Origin: Byssochlamys sp. IMV 00236
Taxonomy: Eukaryota > Ascomycota > Eurotiomycetes > Eurotiales > Thermoascaceae
Assembly (NCBI GenBank): GCA_001931875.2
Contig: MSJH02000504.1
Span: 1 to 64,000, forward strand
Direction of reading: 5' to 3'
DNA: 64,000 bases
Below, one piece after another: positions 1 to 13,612 of the stretch. A model generated the notes under the pieces. That model was not told where the DNA came from. It saw only the letters and a list, made by a program, of their open reading frames with translations, and made no database searches. Numbering within the stretch: position 1 is the first letter of the stretch; every line of letters starts with the position of its first letter. The position numbers were made by a program, and so were the translations under genes.

Positions 1-71
1 ATACTTGGGTGGTATGAGCTTTTAGGGTGGGCTGAGCTCGTCCCCGGCTGGGCTGAGCTACATCCCGGTTT
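1..71. other. GC-normal stub at left edge of the RIP block
   Basis: The first 71 bases have ordinary base composition and contain an 11-bp direct repeat, TGGGCTGAGCT, at 28-38 and 49-59. The composition changes abruptly to AT-rich after about position 72. This may be the unmutated flank or the edge of a repeat whose remainder lies outside the window. No coding potential is visible. Confidence 0.4.
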
Positions 72-3000
72 AAAATTATATAATATCTTATTAATATTCT
101 AGATATATTTAAATATAAACTTTTTAATTTTTAATAATATCTCTTCTCCCTTATAATTAGTCTTAAATTCTTATATTAGTATATTATCTAGAAATATATT
201 ATAGATATTAAGAATATTATCTATTAGTATTTATATAACTTCTTATATAAACTCTTATATTATATTTATTTATTTTTAGAATAGTTTAGCTTAATAAACT
301 AAATTAATCTCTAATATATAGAAAGCTATTAAGTCCTATAATTCTTTAGCTAACTTTAATTAATTATACTTAGAGAATAAGTTTATAAATATTAATACTA
401 GTATTTTACTAAACTTTTCTAAAAATTTATTAGCTAAAAGGAGCAGATTAATATCTTATATTATTATTTAATTTACTTTTATAGCTATATTAATTAGCTA
501 ATATTTATTATTTTTTTTTATTAGGAATTATAGATTTTAATAGGGTCTTTAACTATATTTAAGAATCTCTATATTTATCTTCTCTTTTATTATTTCTTAT
601 ATTATATTATAGAGTGCCTTTAATATTAAAAAGCTTTTTACTTACTATAGTTTATAATCTATAGTCTAAATAATAATTAGAGGTGCAATTTTTAAATATA
701 TTTATCTAATCTCTTTAAAGATTTAGATAAAGATTATTTTTTAAGTAAAAAATATCTCTATTAATAGTTTTTTTTTTAGCTATAAATTATTACCTATAAT
801 AAGGTTTTTCAGATAGTCTAGTGTTAATCTTATTCTTTTCTTAATATCTAATATTTTTAGCTAAATATATTTAGCAAATTCTCTATATATTTTTTTTATA
901 CTTTTTTAAAGGTTCTTATAATAATATTTTTTAATAACTTCTTTTTATTTTAATAATCCCCCTAAAGCTATTATAAGTTTATTTAATATATTTATTAGAT
1001 AAATCTTTTTATATTTCTTCTTATACTATATATTAATAAAATATTTTATTTTTATAATAAAAAGGTTATACTTTCTAAATAGTCTATACCCCTATAACTT
1101 TCTAACTTCTTTATTTAATTTAATAGGTTTAAATATTCTTATCTCTTTATTTTTAATTTCCTTACTTGCTCTAAAGCTAATATTATTTATTAAATATAGC
1201 TCCTATAAGCCTTCTCTATTCTTAGTCTAGTGTTTATTATTCCTTTTTAGCTTTAGTTTAATAACTTTTATACCTAGGATAATAGATTATATAATACCTC
1301 TTTTCTTAACTTATTTCTTAGATTATCTATTGAAAATATCTAAATAATAGCTTAATTCTTTTAGTCTATAGAGTAAATTATACTCTTTATTATTTTATCT
1401 AATAGAGCAATATGCTATAGATATATTTAATACTTAAAAGGCTATCTTAGAATATAATTATAGTTAATCTTATTATTTATTATAAAGAAAGGGACCTTAT
1501 AATAGAAAGATTTTACTTATATAGATATCTCTTTATAGAGACTTATAAAAGGGATCTACTTACTATTTATTAATATTATATTACCTCTAAATTTCTAGCT
1601 TATAATAAGTTTATAGTAATTTGCTATATCTCTATATATTATATTAATTTTAGCTCTATTATCTACTATAATATTTTATATTTTTTTATATCTATTAATT
1701 CTAATTAGCAACTTCAGAGTTATAGCTGCATATAGTACCTTATCTTTATTAAGAGGCTTAAGTTATAAGGATGTATAAGTGCACTAATCTATACTATTTA
1801 CCATATACTCTATATTTAATATAGAGGTATTAAACTATACTCCTTTAATATTATAGAATATTGCCTTTATTATTACTTACTATAGTTATAAAGTAAATAA
1901 GGCCTTATATAAATTAAGAGATAGACTAATAAGGTCCTAAATTAATATTTAAACTCTAATATCTAATATCTAGTTTATAACTCTTATTATATTAGTAATC
2001 CCTTTTAACTTATCTATAATTTTAAACCTCTTTAATTTTTATTTCTCTTTTATCTTAATAACCTTTTTATTCTTATTCTATTTAAACATATTTTTTATTT
2101 CTTCTTTAACTATTCTTACTTTCTTAATTATACTTAGAGGCTAATAATTACTAAATTAATTTATTTTAATTAAAAAAAATCTCTATTTTTATTTAATTGC
2201 TTTTTATAACTTTTCCTTATATAATTATTTAGTCCTACTTTACCTTTTCTTTACTCTTTAGAGCTTATCTAATCTTATTATATTAATAAAATAATAATTT
2301 TCTATAATATCCCTAGCTTTTTTCTTAGAGCTTAAGTTATCCCTAAGCTATCCTAGTATAATCAACTAAATATTATACTTAATTAAGCTAATATTCCTTT
2401 ACTCTTCCTTTAGTCTCTGTTTAATAATCTCCTTTTATAATATATTCCCCTATATAAAATAAATAACTTCTCTATTTTATTCTTCCGGCCTAAAATAAAG
2501 TTTATAATCTTTTTCTTAATAAATAAGCTTTTAATTTAGGAGGCTTTTTAAATCTAGGTAATAGGATTAAATATAATTAGGAGCCTAATAAAAGTTATAT
2601 AAGTTTAAAGGTATTTTAAATCCTTTAGTTAGGTTAAATCCTAAAGGCGCTCTAGCTTATATATTTATGCTAATATTAAATATACTACTATTAGGCCTCC
2701 CTATATATTATATATTATATAGTTTTAACTTTTTAAACTTTTTTATTAATTAATTAATCTATAACTGCTTTATTAACTTTACTTTAGTATTTTATTATTT
2801 AGTCCTATTCTTATTCTTATTTAAGTAGGTTTTATTAAGTTTAATAAAAAATTATATATTATTTTCTTTAGTTATCTTCTCCTTTATTAAAGCTATTATA
2901 TCTTAATCTTTCTCTAGTTTACTGCTATTAAGATAATAAAAGGTTTTAATTATTTTTACCCTATCTATTATCTCCTTATAGAAATTAATATATTTAATAA

Positions 3001-6000
3001 TAAATAGAATATAATAGTCTATATTTAACTCTTAAATTATTTATTACTTAAGCTCCTTTAAAAGTTTTTAAAGATATTAAACTCCCTATAAGTATTAGCT
3101 TAACTTATTTAAAGTTATTAATACTTTTAATATAGCTTAATATTCTTAGTTATATTTTTTTAAGTCCTTAGAGCTATTATATTTTATATTTTTAAACCTT
3201 TTTAATTATTAAATATTATATTTCCTTTAATATTTATTATAATAAGTATACTCTTATTTAATTATTTCTGCCAATTTTAAGTAATTCTTTTCTTTATATT
3301 TAGTTTAAATATTTATTTATAATAATATTAATAGGCTATAATAATCTATAAACTATTTAGTTTTTTCCTCTTTTAAGAGTTAATTTATCTTATATAGTCT
3401 CTTAAAAAGCCTTAGGTAATAAGTAATATTATCCCTTTTAAAATATAATATTTTAAGATTTCTAGGTATTAGTATTTATAAAGCTAATATAACCTAAATT
3501 AGCTATATTATTAGTGGTCTTATATTTTTAGATACTTAAGTTATCTATACCTCTAGACCTAATAATATTAAGGAGCTAAAAATCCTTCTATCTTAATTAA
3601 CGCTAAAAAGATTAATACTTTTCTCTATATTTTTTTAAAAAAATAGTAATAAAGATAATAATAAAAAATTCTTCTATTTTTTAATAAATAGTTCTTATTT
3701 AATAATTTCCTATTTCTTTTAAATTTCTAATTTCTTTTTATACTTACTAAGCTTTTTTTTATATTTAGCAGTTTTTTCTTTCTCTTATTATTAATATATA
3801 TTTTTACCCTATATTATATTTACTATCTCTACTAATCTAAAAAATATATTTATCTTTTTTTATTTATAATAGTAATCTTCTTTAGCTATTTTATTTATTT
3901 TTTTATTACTTCTTACCTCTTTTCTTAGCTTTAGCCTTAACCTTAGCTTCTAATTCTCTTTTCTCCCTTATTTTTATTTAATATTTTAATACCCCCTATA
4001 TTCGGCTCTAATTTATTGTAGGAAGATATATTAAGACTTAATATAAAATCTTTGAGCGAGTAGATATTAAGAAAGAAGAGAAGGATATTTAGCTTTAAAG
4101 CTTAAAGTAAAGCTAGAGAAAAAGCTCTAGCTATAAACTAATATAATAAACTAGTAATAATCTAATATTAAACTAATATTAAATAATAATAAAAAGGAAA
4201 AGTTATTTATTTTATTCTAAATAACTAAAAGATATTATCTCCTTTCTCTTGCTTTGCTTATAGACTTTTTAAAGACTTTAAGCAAAAGTATATAACCTCT
4301 TAACTAATTACATTCTTTATACCGATTCTCCCTATTATACTAGCTATTCTATTCTATATAATAATAGTTAATTTTATTCTAGGACTTTTAAATATTAATA
4401 GTAAAGACTATTATATATTTATAATATATAAATTTATTAAAAGAGTAACTTTTATTCTTAATATAATAATATAAACTATTATATACTAGGCATAAGTATT
4501 ACTAGAATAACTTTATCTTAGAGACTAGAGAATCTTATATTGCATAATTTCTAATTAAAATAGGAAATTTCTATTTTAATTATAGCATTTACTATTTAAG
4601 AAGCTTAATATAAAACTATTATTTTTTATTATATACTATCTATAAACTAATAAGTAATTTAAATAATCTAATTAAATAGTAGAATATATTTTATACTACT
4701 TCTTTATATCTTTTAAAGACTCTATAATATAGCTACTAGCTTTACCCTAGCTTTAAAAAGCACTGAATTCTATTCCTTCTATAATTATTAAGTATTCTGC
4801 TTATAAACTTTATTATAATATAGCTTTAAACATATTAGCTATATTGCTTAATCTATATTATATTATATACTAGAGCTTTATTATATATATTAATATATAT
4901 AAAGCAATTACTCTTACTGCTATTAAAGCTAAATGCTAATATAATTATAAGCATACTCTAATATACTTTACCCTAGGTAATAAGATTTTTATTAGATTAT
5001 ACTGCAGTTATACCCTGCTATTTATTAAAAAGCTTAGACTTAAACTTTCTTAATAATTTATTAGCCTATTTAAAGTCCTTAAATATATAGGTTACTTAGT
5101 ATATAAGCTTAAGCTTCCTAAGATATAAAATATCTATAATATATTCTTAATATTGCACCTAGAATCTTATTTATAGATTAACTCCTTTTATTACCTATAA
5201 CTTAAAAATATAAAATACCTTAAATTTATAGATAATAATAGCTTTTAGCACTTTAAGATTAATATACTCCTTAATTATTATCTTACTAGGTGCGGCTGCA
5301 ATAAATCTAAGAGAGAATATCTTATATATTAAAAAAGTATAAAATCTAAATATAATATTTAATATTCTCGCTGTAAACTTTTTCTTAGTATTATAAAGCT
5401 TATTGCTAAATATAATATATAATATTCTCTACTACTAGAGGAAGTCTCTTTATCTCTTAAATATTATTATAGATAACCTAGAAAAGATTAAGGCTTATTT
5501 AACTAGCCTGTAAAAAAAAGAAAAAAAAAGACTTTATAAAATATAGGACTAGACTTTATTTTATTTTTTTTATTTTATTATCTTACCTTATTTTTCTATA
5601 TTATTACTGCTTATTTTTACCTTATTACTATTTATATTTATTAAGAATACTAAGTATATCTGTATATTTCTTATTATTTTATTAGATATTATAATTGTTT
5701 TTTTATATTATAGTATTTATATAGTTTAGAATTAAGCAGTTTATAGCTAAATTTTATAAATTCTGTATTAAATATACCCTTAGCTATTATTATGCTATTC
5801 TAACTTAATAAGCCCTAGGTTAAAATAAGCCAGATAGATTTTAATAGCTTTATTAAGAAGAAGATTAAAATATTATTATTATAGTTAAAGTTATCTTAAA
5901 AAGAGATTTTCCTTTATTAGCCCTTAATATAACTAATTTATATATTTCTAAAAGTGCACTATAGAATAATAAGCTAAAATAGGCTATTTAAGCCTATAAG

Positions 6001-6887
6001 GGAAGAGTAAGCTATATTCTTAATATCCTTACTACTGCATAATAATTTTTATTATTAGATAAACTAAATATAGCTATTATAAAGACCTATATAGCAGATA
6101 AAAATAATAATAATAAATTTATTTAAATACTACTATAGATAATAGTACCTTTAGTAATACTAGTTAATCTATAACTAATACTAAACAGCTATACTATAGG
6201 CTTACCTAGCTATTAAGATAATAAGAATAATATTATCTTATTATTAAAGCAATTCTATTTCCTTATTTTATACCTATATTTTATTATTAATTATAATATA
6301 AAGAATATTAATACCCTTGCGCTATTATAGCTAGTCCTATATAAGCCTTAATATCTCCTTATATATCTTATTAATATATTATATAATACTTATACTAATA
6401 GTCTTATAAAGAATAATATAACTAAATAGAGTATTAATACCTATATATAGCCTTAGGTTATAAAAATAAATAAATAGAATAGCTATAATATCTAGTATAT
6501 AAATAAAAATAGACTTATTATTAAGAAGAATCTTATTATCTTCTATATATTATATACTAACTATAGATAATACCTCTATATAGTTAAAAAATAATTCTTT
6601 ATATATATTAACTATCTTTATCTTTTATAAAATGTTTATAAGATTAATCTAGCTATATAAGTGCTATAATAGCAATAATAAAAATAGGACCTATTATATA
6701 CTAATATAACTAATCTATCTATAATATAGCTTAATAGAATAAATCCTATTCTCCCGCAATATTATAGCAAAGAGAATATATTACTTTCTATTAAATAGGA
6801 TAGGTATTTTAAGATACTACCATATAACAATATTTATATATTTATATAGCAGTAAGGACACTGCATTCTTTTTAAACTAGGGGGATA
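72..6887. mobile_element. AT-rich, RIP-degraded transposon block
   Basis: About 6.8 kb consists almost entirely of A and T, dominated by TpA, with CpA and TpG very scarce by eye. There is no ORF of even 60 codons in any frame, unlike every other part of the window. That pattern is the known signature of repeat-induced point mutation, which converts CpA to TpA in duplicated DNA of ascomycetes. The right end has a polypurine tract (AGGGGGA, about 6879-6885) directly before an LTR, so the last part was the 3' end of an LTR retrotransposon read on the plus strand. The top strand is T-rich up to about 4.0 kb and A-rich afterwards, which suggests at least two nested or oppositely oriented elements. 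No reverse transcriptase or integrase motif survives well enough to assign a family with certainty. Confidence 0.85.
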
Positions 6888-7036
6888 TATTATAAAATCA
6901 GCAGACACAGCCCAGGCATAGCCCAGGTATATTAATATATCACATATAGCTAGCATATATTAGCTATTCCCCTTTATAGGAATAGAGAATCATCTTGATC
7001 TCCCAAATTCATCCGAATCATCAGGATTCGTCAACA
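6888..7036 (+). repeat. 3' LTR of a degraded LTR retrotransposon (about 149 bp)
   Basis: The segment starts TATTATAAAATCA immediately after the purine tract and ends with CAACA at 7032-7036. Intact LTRs of this kind begin TGTTG and end CAACA as a short inverted terminal repeat. The start here equals TGTTG with both TpG steps changed to TpA, exactly what RIP produces. The interior carries AGACACAGCCCAGGC and the tandem-like pair CAGCCCAGG/TAGCCCAGG, and its right half has normal composition. The short LTR suits a Ty1/copia-type element (inference). The matching 5' LTR could not be located in the mutated block. Confidence 0.6.
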
Positions 7037-8233
7037 TTCTGGCTTGCGTCCTGGGCAGCCATGGTGGTGTACTTATTGGAATTACCAGGACAAAATGTGA
7101 AAGGAAAGGATGCCTCCACAGGAAAAAGGAAAGTTCCTAGATGTGTAAAAGAGAGGTAAGGTCAAAGAAAGGCAACGCAGCATAGACAAGTCAAGTCGTT
7201 AAAAGACAGTAGATACAAAACAAAACTAGAATGTGAAAGGAAGACGGCGATGTTGACGTGCGCGAATAGAAGTGACGCCAGGAAAGGTTAGACCAGCAGT
7301 ACCTTTACCTGCAGAGGTTATAGAATGTCAAAACCTAGCCCACCTCACCACAGCGAAGACGGACTTCCATGTCTGGACACTTTCTCATGTGGAACTAACT
7401 AAGGTGGTCTGGCAAACATTCAAGCTTCCCCAGCAATCCAGAAGCTAAGTAGCGTCTGTCAGGGGAAAAGCGCGGATCACTCTCCACATGGCGATAAGAT
7501 AAGGTTCATGGGCAGGTTTCCTCTGCACTCTAAAAAGACTACCTTTTCAGTCCAAAGAAAGATTGAATAGAATTGTGCTATAAAGACTAGACTAAGATCG
7601 CTCCAACGGTGCTTTAAAAGCGCACTAGATGGATGATTGTGATCTTATCCTGAGAGAACTCCGGTATCAGAGCTTCTGCTCAAGTCGCTTGCCACAATGC
7701 GATATTAGCTGCTGGACAAATTTCATATCTTACTCGTAAGATGAGGCACTGAGAAGTGCTGAAAGCTGACTTCTGCAAGTGTATTATCAGCAACAGCTGG
7801 TATTGCTTTGAATCGTTGGGTAACTAGAAACACTGAGCCGGCCCGCACGAGAAACGAAGTAATGATCCACAGAGAAAGAAAACTGAGGGCCCACTGGACA
7901 CAGTAGAAGGAGAACGCCAAAGCTCGAGACAAAGAGAGATAGCTATGTCCCCAGGCAGACATCATGGAATGAGAAAGGCAAAGGAAAACGACAGGAAGCC
8001 CACAAATGTGCGTGCAATGCACTCAAACGCGGGTATGTGAAAGGATGGGATGACCAGGCGGAAGGGCATATCCAGTTCCGATGGGAGTCACAGCATTCGC
8101 TGCATAAAGACACAAGATGCGCGCAACCAAGCAGCCATTTCATTCATCACAGCAAGTCTTTTCAAAATCTACAGCCAGACATGCGGATGCAATCATTAAT
8201 ATACAGTGCGGATCAAATGGGAACAAAAAAACT
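7037..8233. other. Gene-poor spacer between the LTR and palI
   Basis: Base composition is normal. I see no ORF with family-like sequence. A 99-codon minus-strand frame at 7723-8022 is hydrophobic but has no recognisable family. The right part probably includes the palI 3' untranslated region. Confidence 0.5.
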
Positions 8234-10486
8234 TTAAGGCATAGGGTATCTTCCATCACCACGTAGAGAAGGCAGGGTTGGCATCCGCCCACCGCGATCA
8301 ATGCCACCACCCCGTCCTCTTCCAGCCCGCAAATTAAAATCAGGGTTGTCTTCAAGTAGAATGTCTTCTCTCCGTTGCTGTACCATGCGGCTTGGAGGTG
8401 GCGGTGGGCGCCACCTGGGGTTTATGCCTCGCTCCGATATAGAGGTGAAATGACTGACATCACTGGCGGCAGGCGACCGAGCGCCCTCCGGTATCTCGTC
8501 GTAAGAGCCGCTCACTGGAATAATTTCAATGGGGGGCGGTCCCGGAACAAGTGCCGATGGTACCGGATCATTCGAAGCAGGAAGTCGAGGCGCCGCAAAT
8601 TTGGGCTCGATATCTTCATAATAATTATTTTCGGGGCGTGGAACCGGTTCCGCACGGTTCATAACCTGCCTTTCGTCTACTGGCGGTAAGCGTGGAAGCC
8701 GAGGCTCGTTTAAGGGCATCGGATCTGCTGCACGGGGTCCGTTATCAGTCCAACCGTTACGTGGTGGGACATACGGCCTAGAATGTGGGGTTAGCTTGCA
8801 GAGTACACAGTAAACGAAGCGCGAATATATCTTACTCTGTCGGGCTGTACACGCTCGTGGGACTCTGGTCTCCCATTTGTCCCACTTGCGCATTTTGTGG
8901 TTGCAGCATGTCAGCAGGAGCCTGAGCTTCTGGATAAGGATCTCGCGGTCTGGGACCTGCCGCCTGAGGTGTCATCTCGAAAGCTTCAACTTCACGGTTC
9001 CCGTTGTTTGGTGGCATATCCATCCCGACCGCTCCAGGCGGGGGACGTCTCATCGGACCGCCAGGCGATGGGCCACGGGGTCTGTAATCGTACTCTTGAG
9101 GGATATCGGGCACATATCCGCCGAAGTTGGGAGGCGGTCGAGGGTCAGGGCCTGGACCGTAAGGACCGAAACCACCTGGTGGACCGCCTCTGGTCTGCGG
9201 ATAGCCAGGAGGTGGTCCCCGTTGGCCTCTTCCCCTCATCATGCCTGGACCTGGAGGAGCACCACGCATGGGGCCTGTCGGACGACCCCGTCCGTTTGGG
9301 GGCGGCCCACGCGGTCCACCATAAGGACCTCCCCGGCCATAACCACCTCTCGGGGGGTAACCACCTCTGCCTCGAGGTCCGGGTCCCTGTGGTGGCCCTC
9401 TTCGTGAACCCATACTGCTATCGGAATATTGATTTCGCAGTCTAGGGTCTCCTGCCTCAGGAGGCATACCGGGCCCGGCCGTATAAGGGGGGCCCGGTGG
9501 AGGAAGAGGGTTTCCAAACTCATCGCGCGTGAGGTACGGTCGTTGATTACCTGCAGGTGGTCCAGGTGGTCCTGAGGGCCCATAGCGGTCAACGCGGTCG
9601 TTTGGCATTGCACCCGTTGGCATATTGTTCGCATTTCGAGAGTTCAAAGGCAGACGATCATCATCGGTTGATCGCCCTGTTACGTCGAATTCAGCGACGG
9701 CGGGAGCATTGTCTGAGGATGGCGCACCAGAGATGAGAGGAGCCTTGGTCTCCGTGCTGAGCGGCGGCGGAGAGTCCGCCTTGGCAAAAGAAGCAGCCAA
9801 AGCATTCTGGCGATTGTAATAGTTCTCACCACTCATCTCTGCATTTTCTGCAATACGTCTCTTCCTAGCCTTCCGACTCACGAGGGTGCGTCGCATAGCA
9901 CAAGTGACGACGCCACACGTGACCAATAGAATGGTTGCCGCGAGCACAATCCAACCACCCCATTGTAGATGCGGGACAAAAAGAAGAATATCGACCAAAA
10001 AAGCCAACAAACTGACAAGAAGTGTAGGAAGTAGAAGAATAAGAAGGCCCAGTAAGTATCGCGGGGAGTGAGACGGGGCGTGGAAATGGGCTGCGAAGGC
10101 CAAGCAAAGACAGACGAAAGTAAGGAATGCCGCAATTGGATGGACCACGAGAATGGAAGAGAGCGACGTGCGCGCGCTGGATGGTAGGTCGAAGTCACTG
10201 TCATTGGAGCTGGAACTGAATAGGCCCGCTACAGAAGCAAAAATATGAAAGTCAGCGCACGGCGCAATTCAGTACTTAAGGAAAGGGGGTCCTGACTTGT
10301 GCTGTATCCTATCCTGAGCTCACTGCATCCATCTTGTTTGCAATATCCGAATACCCCAAAGTCCACATTTTCAAAGGTCGCCAGCGGGATGCCTTTTACG
10401 ATCGGGGTCGAGATCACCGATAGGAGCAGGAGTGCGAAGGCCGCAAGAAGCAGTACTGTGAGCGGCGTAGCGGGCTTGAGAAGCAT
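8234..10486 (-). CDS. palI: pH-response regulator PalI/Rim9
   Basis: PalI is a plasma-membrane protein of the fungal ambient-pH (Pal/PacC) pathway; it helps place the PalH sensor at the membrane. Exons on the minus strand are 10486-10297, 10228-8836 and 8777-8234; the introns (10229-10296 and 8778-8835) have GT-AG ends and CTGAC/CTAAC branch sites. The product is 708 residues. The N-terminus (MLLKPATPLTVLLLAAF) and the following STPIVKGIPLATF and FGVFGYC stretches are diagnostic for PalI. Four hydrophobic segments lie in the first 160 residues, with a Cys pair (YCKQDGC) in the first extracytoplasmic loop. The remaining about 500 residues are a Pro/Gly/Arg-rich, RGG-like cytoplasmic tail ending in a conserved ISERGINPRW-type motif. 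It is the first intact gene next to the RIP block, and its 3' end faces the transposon. Confidence 0.95.
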
Positions 10487-13400
10487 GGCCGAGTCGTGGC
10501 AGGCTCAGTAGCCACCACCAGTCGATGGACGAGAGATTCGATTATACGGGGAACAACCTGATGGCGACGAGCGCGGTCGAAAGCGATATAAGTCGTCGCG
10601 GGATCATGAGGATGGAAGTATCGATGGCGCCGTCCCTGACGGGCTGTAATGGTTGGTGGAAACGAGTGTCGTGCAAGCAGAGCTAGCTCTATTGGACCAT
10701 GCCCTCCCCAGCCAGAAACAAGCAGACAGTTGAAATCAATTCAACGTCTGTTAAGGATAAAGAAGGCTAAGCTAGGTGCCGAGAAGATGGAAAAAGAGTG
10801 TTGGGCTGACCGATTGAGGTTGGAGTTGGAGATTGCGATCAGGAGCAAAGCCGCCCGGGGGGCGAGTGGAGATATTCCGTACCTTGGGAGATGATCAAGC
10901 GTCACAGCCTGCGTTCCAAGGCTGCGCCTCAGTCTCTGCTCGATCGTTGATGAAGATGATAATTAGTTAAGTTAACCAAGAACAAGATAGCACTACTCCT
11001 GACGACGTGAACTCGTGCACCATCTCTCGTGTTCCTCTTTCGCGGGCCCCTATCGCGTTGCGATGTCGTGACATTCGAGTCGAGACTAAGACCAGCCGGC
11101 TTCATTATTGCCCCCTCGCGCTATGAGACGGACTCACTAACCCCACTTTACCTTGATTCACGATCATCATCGACACGAAGTCTGGTCCACTCATTATTCC
11201 ACTCTCATCTTTCGAGGCAGTTTATATACCTTCTGAGACAGACATGCTCAAAGCCATACTTCTGTACCAGCTACGAACCGTATTTCTTAGCGGAGTGTCT
11301 CTGCCATAAATCAAACTGTTTCTCTGGTTTCTCTGGATGTTTGGTCGGTCTCTCGAGAGTTTGGAACAATGCGCTACTACCAAGGATAGGTTCCCGACCT
11401 GAGGCTCTTCTTGTATCAGCATCGAGCAACTCCACCCAGTTAATTGTGGATTTCGACCTGGAGGGCATGGTCATGATATCAACGAAGACGAGGTTGTGTG
11501 TCTTCGTGCTCGAAGAGGAGACTTGGAATGAAGACATTCATTTACCCTCTAGCTAATCTACAGTGGTTCACCTCCATCAGGTGTCATGCGACCATTCCTC
11601 GAGAACACGCACCAGCGACAGTCCATAGTCTTATAATTGACTTTGCCGGGCCTTCTGCGTCGAGCGTTGGATAACGGGCTCATCCATGTTCAACACTGCA
11701 TGCAGTAAGGAACCCGAACCAGGCTCTTCGAAGAGGGGTTGTCTGTTTCGTGTTGCTGCACAATGCTTAACGACTCCGATTACTACTGTATGGCCTATCA
11801 TCGGATCACCAGGAGAGAACTGCGGGGGAGCGTGAAAGCATAGCATGTGCGCAGCCTATATCCTTATTCCCAAGTGTTGCGAACCAAAGTCATTCTCAGG
11901 TATTTGGATTGCGCTATGACATGCAAAGCCTCATTCTTCGGTAGCGGAGCCTTCATTATATCTTTCATTCGGTGAATTTTGGGGCATTTTATGACTTTTC
12001 TTCGAAAAACATTAGCCTATTGCCATGGTATCTCTGGCGGCATCCGATTGCGTACTCAAGCGTTCCTTGGACCGTACCGCCACACCACATGTAGACTGCC
12101 GCAATGCGACCAAAGATAGACTCACGGAGAAATGAGCAAGACATCGTACCGAACAGGTCTATGTACTTTATATACCTAAAGGATGTTGGTTAGGTAGTCA
12201 CTGCCAAACCCAGATACTATAACGGAGTATTGTCATGCGTCCCTTGTATTTCACCATCGCTAATTCTTGCCGTGTCTGGTACAAAATCCAGGCCTTTAAC
12301 ACTTTTGGACTACCTAAGGCACATCTGCGTTCTAGAATAAGGTCGTTTGACGTGCTGGGTGTCTATATGAGCAGTTAATGAATCCAGCGAAGATGGATAG
12401 CCTGTATAGTTTGTCTATAGCACGTGGGTGGGGTTGAATATATATACATGTTTTCGCACCTAAACTTGAAAATAACTCCGGCCAGGAGCCTACATACTTA
12501 GTAGAGGTCGAATTGACGATGAGCTGTCAGAATGCCTAGATTTGACCATTTTGATCATCGCACCGGTTCGGTGATCATGCATGATGTTTGACATTTATAT
12601 GGCGATAACGGACGTGACCTTGGGCGGACAGCTGTGATGATCTCTGTTTTCGAGGTTGACGTGTTCTGATGCACCACTTTCTCCTTAAACTTCGCGACGA
12701 TAAAGGACGCCGTCGACGCTGCCTCGCATAGAGAAGAATGATCATCAATGCCAGACGTCGCTAGGTAAATGTCGCAATGGAGCTTCGTGACTTATTTGAA
12801 TATGAAGGTATGAGCAGGGTACCGGACGTTTGTGAAGTGTTTGGATGATTGAGCATTATGTTCTTTGCGATCGTACGCTAGCTAACAGACCTCCAGTGTT
12901 TGACCCGCTCCATCCCCGCTCCATCTTTGACCCGCGAGTATACCTAGATAGGTGCAAGGGTGGCAAACGCTTGTCAACAAGTGCCGGGGATATATGAGGC
13001 TGTACACAACATATTCTCCGTTCAGTGGGTGATATCCTCCATCACTCCGCACGAACTATTGGCTAACTAGTCTCACTATCAGTGCATACAATTCCAGCTC
13101 CTATCAGTGACAGCTGACCGCATATCTGAAGCCCCTCACAAGGCTATAAGGACTTGACCAAAACGGCAATATACTCTTTTTAGAAGACCTGGTGAAGCAG
13201 AAATGCAGGATATGCGGGGTGCCCTATAACAATTGGAATTCTACGGGGACCTTATATCTCAAAAAACCTTTTATGAGGATATATCGTCAAAAGGAAGTTT
13301 CTAGGGCGACAGAGCCGCTTTCTGGAGCCCCAAGAGTTCCAATATTGCGATAGTGAGGTGCGAGTACCAGACATATGCCATGAATGCACGTCCTACTTGA

Positions 13401-13612
13401 TTTAGATGGCGGGTTCCACGCCCTGGATGGATTTGCAGAACGTGGACTCCAGTTGCCGACTTCTGGAGAAGACACTGGCCGACGAAAGGAACTGAGTACG
13501 GTACGATAGCAGCAGAGGAAAGTATGAAAAGTTCTGCAGTAAATTCCTCGCCACGGTGCCGCCTGTCTTCGCTCCGCAGCCAGATAAGCAACAATAATGG
13601 GACTGTCTAGTC
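10487..13612. other. Gene-poor region upstream of palI
   Basis: Normal-composition DNA of about 3.1 kb. The first few hundred bases must contain the palI promoter. A 175-codon plus-strand frame at 11029-11556 has no recognisable family, no good intron and a Ser/Leu-rich composition typical of chance ORFs. I see no RNA gene. Decayed repeat material is possible but not provable by eye. Confidence 0.45.

Noticed and set aside
8375..9445. Plus-strand frames of 104, 176 and 182 codons
   Set aside because: They are shadows of the Pro/Gly/Arg-rich tail of palI on the minus strand; that composition keeps other frames open.
11029..11556. Plus-strand frame of 175 codons upstream of palI
   Set aside because: No recognisable family, no supporting intron, chance-like Ser/Leu/Arg composition.
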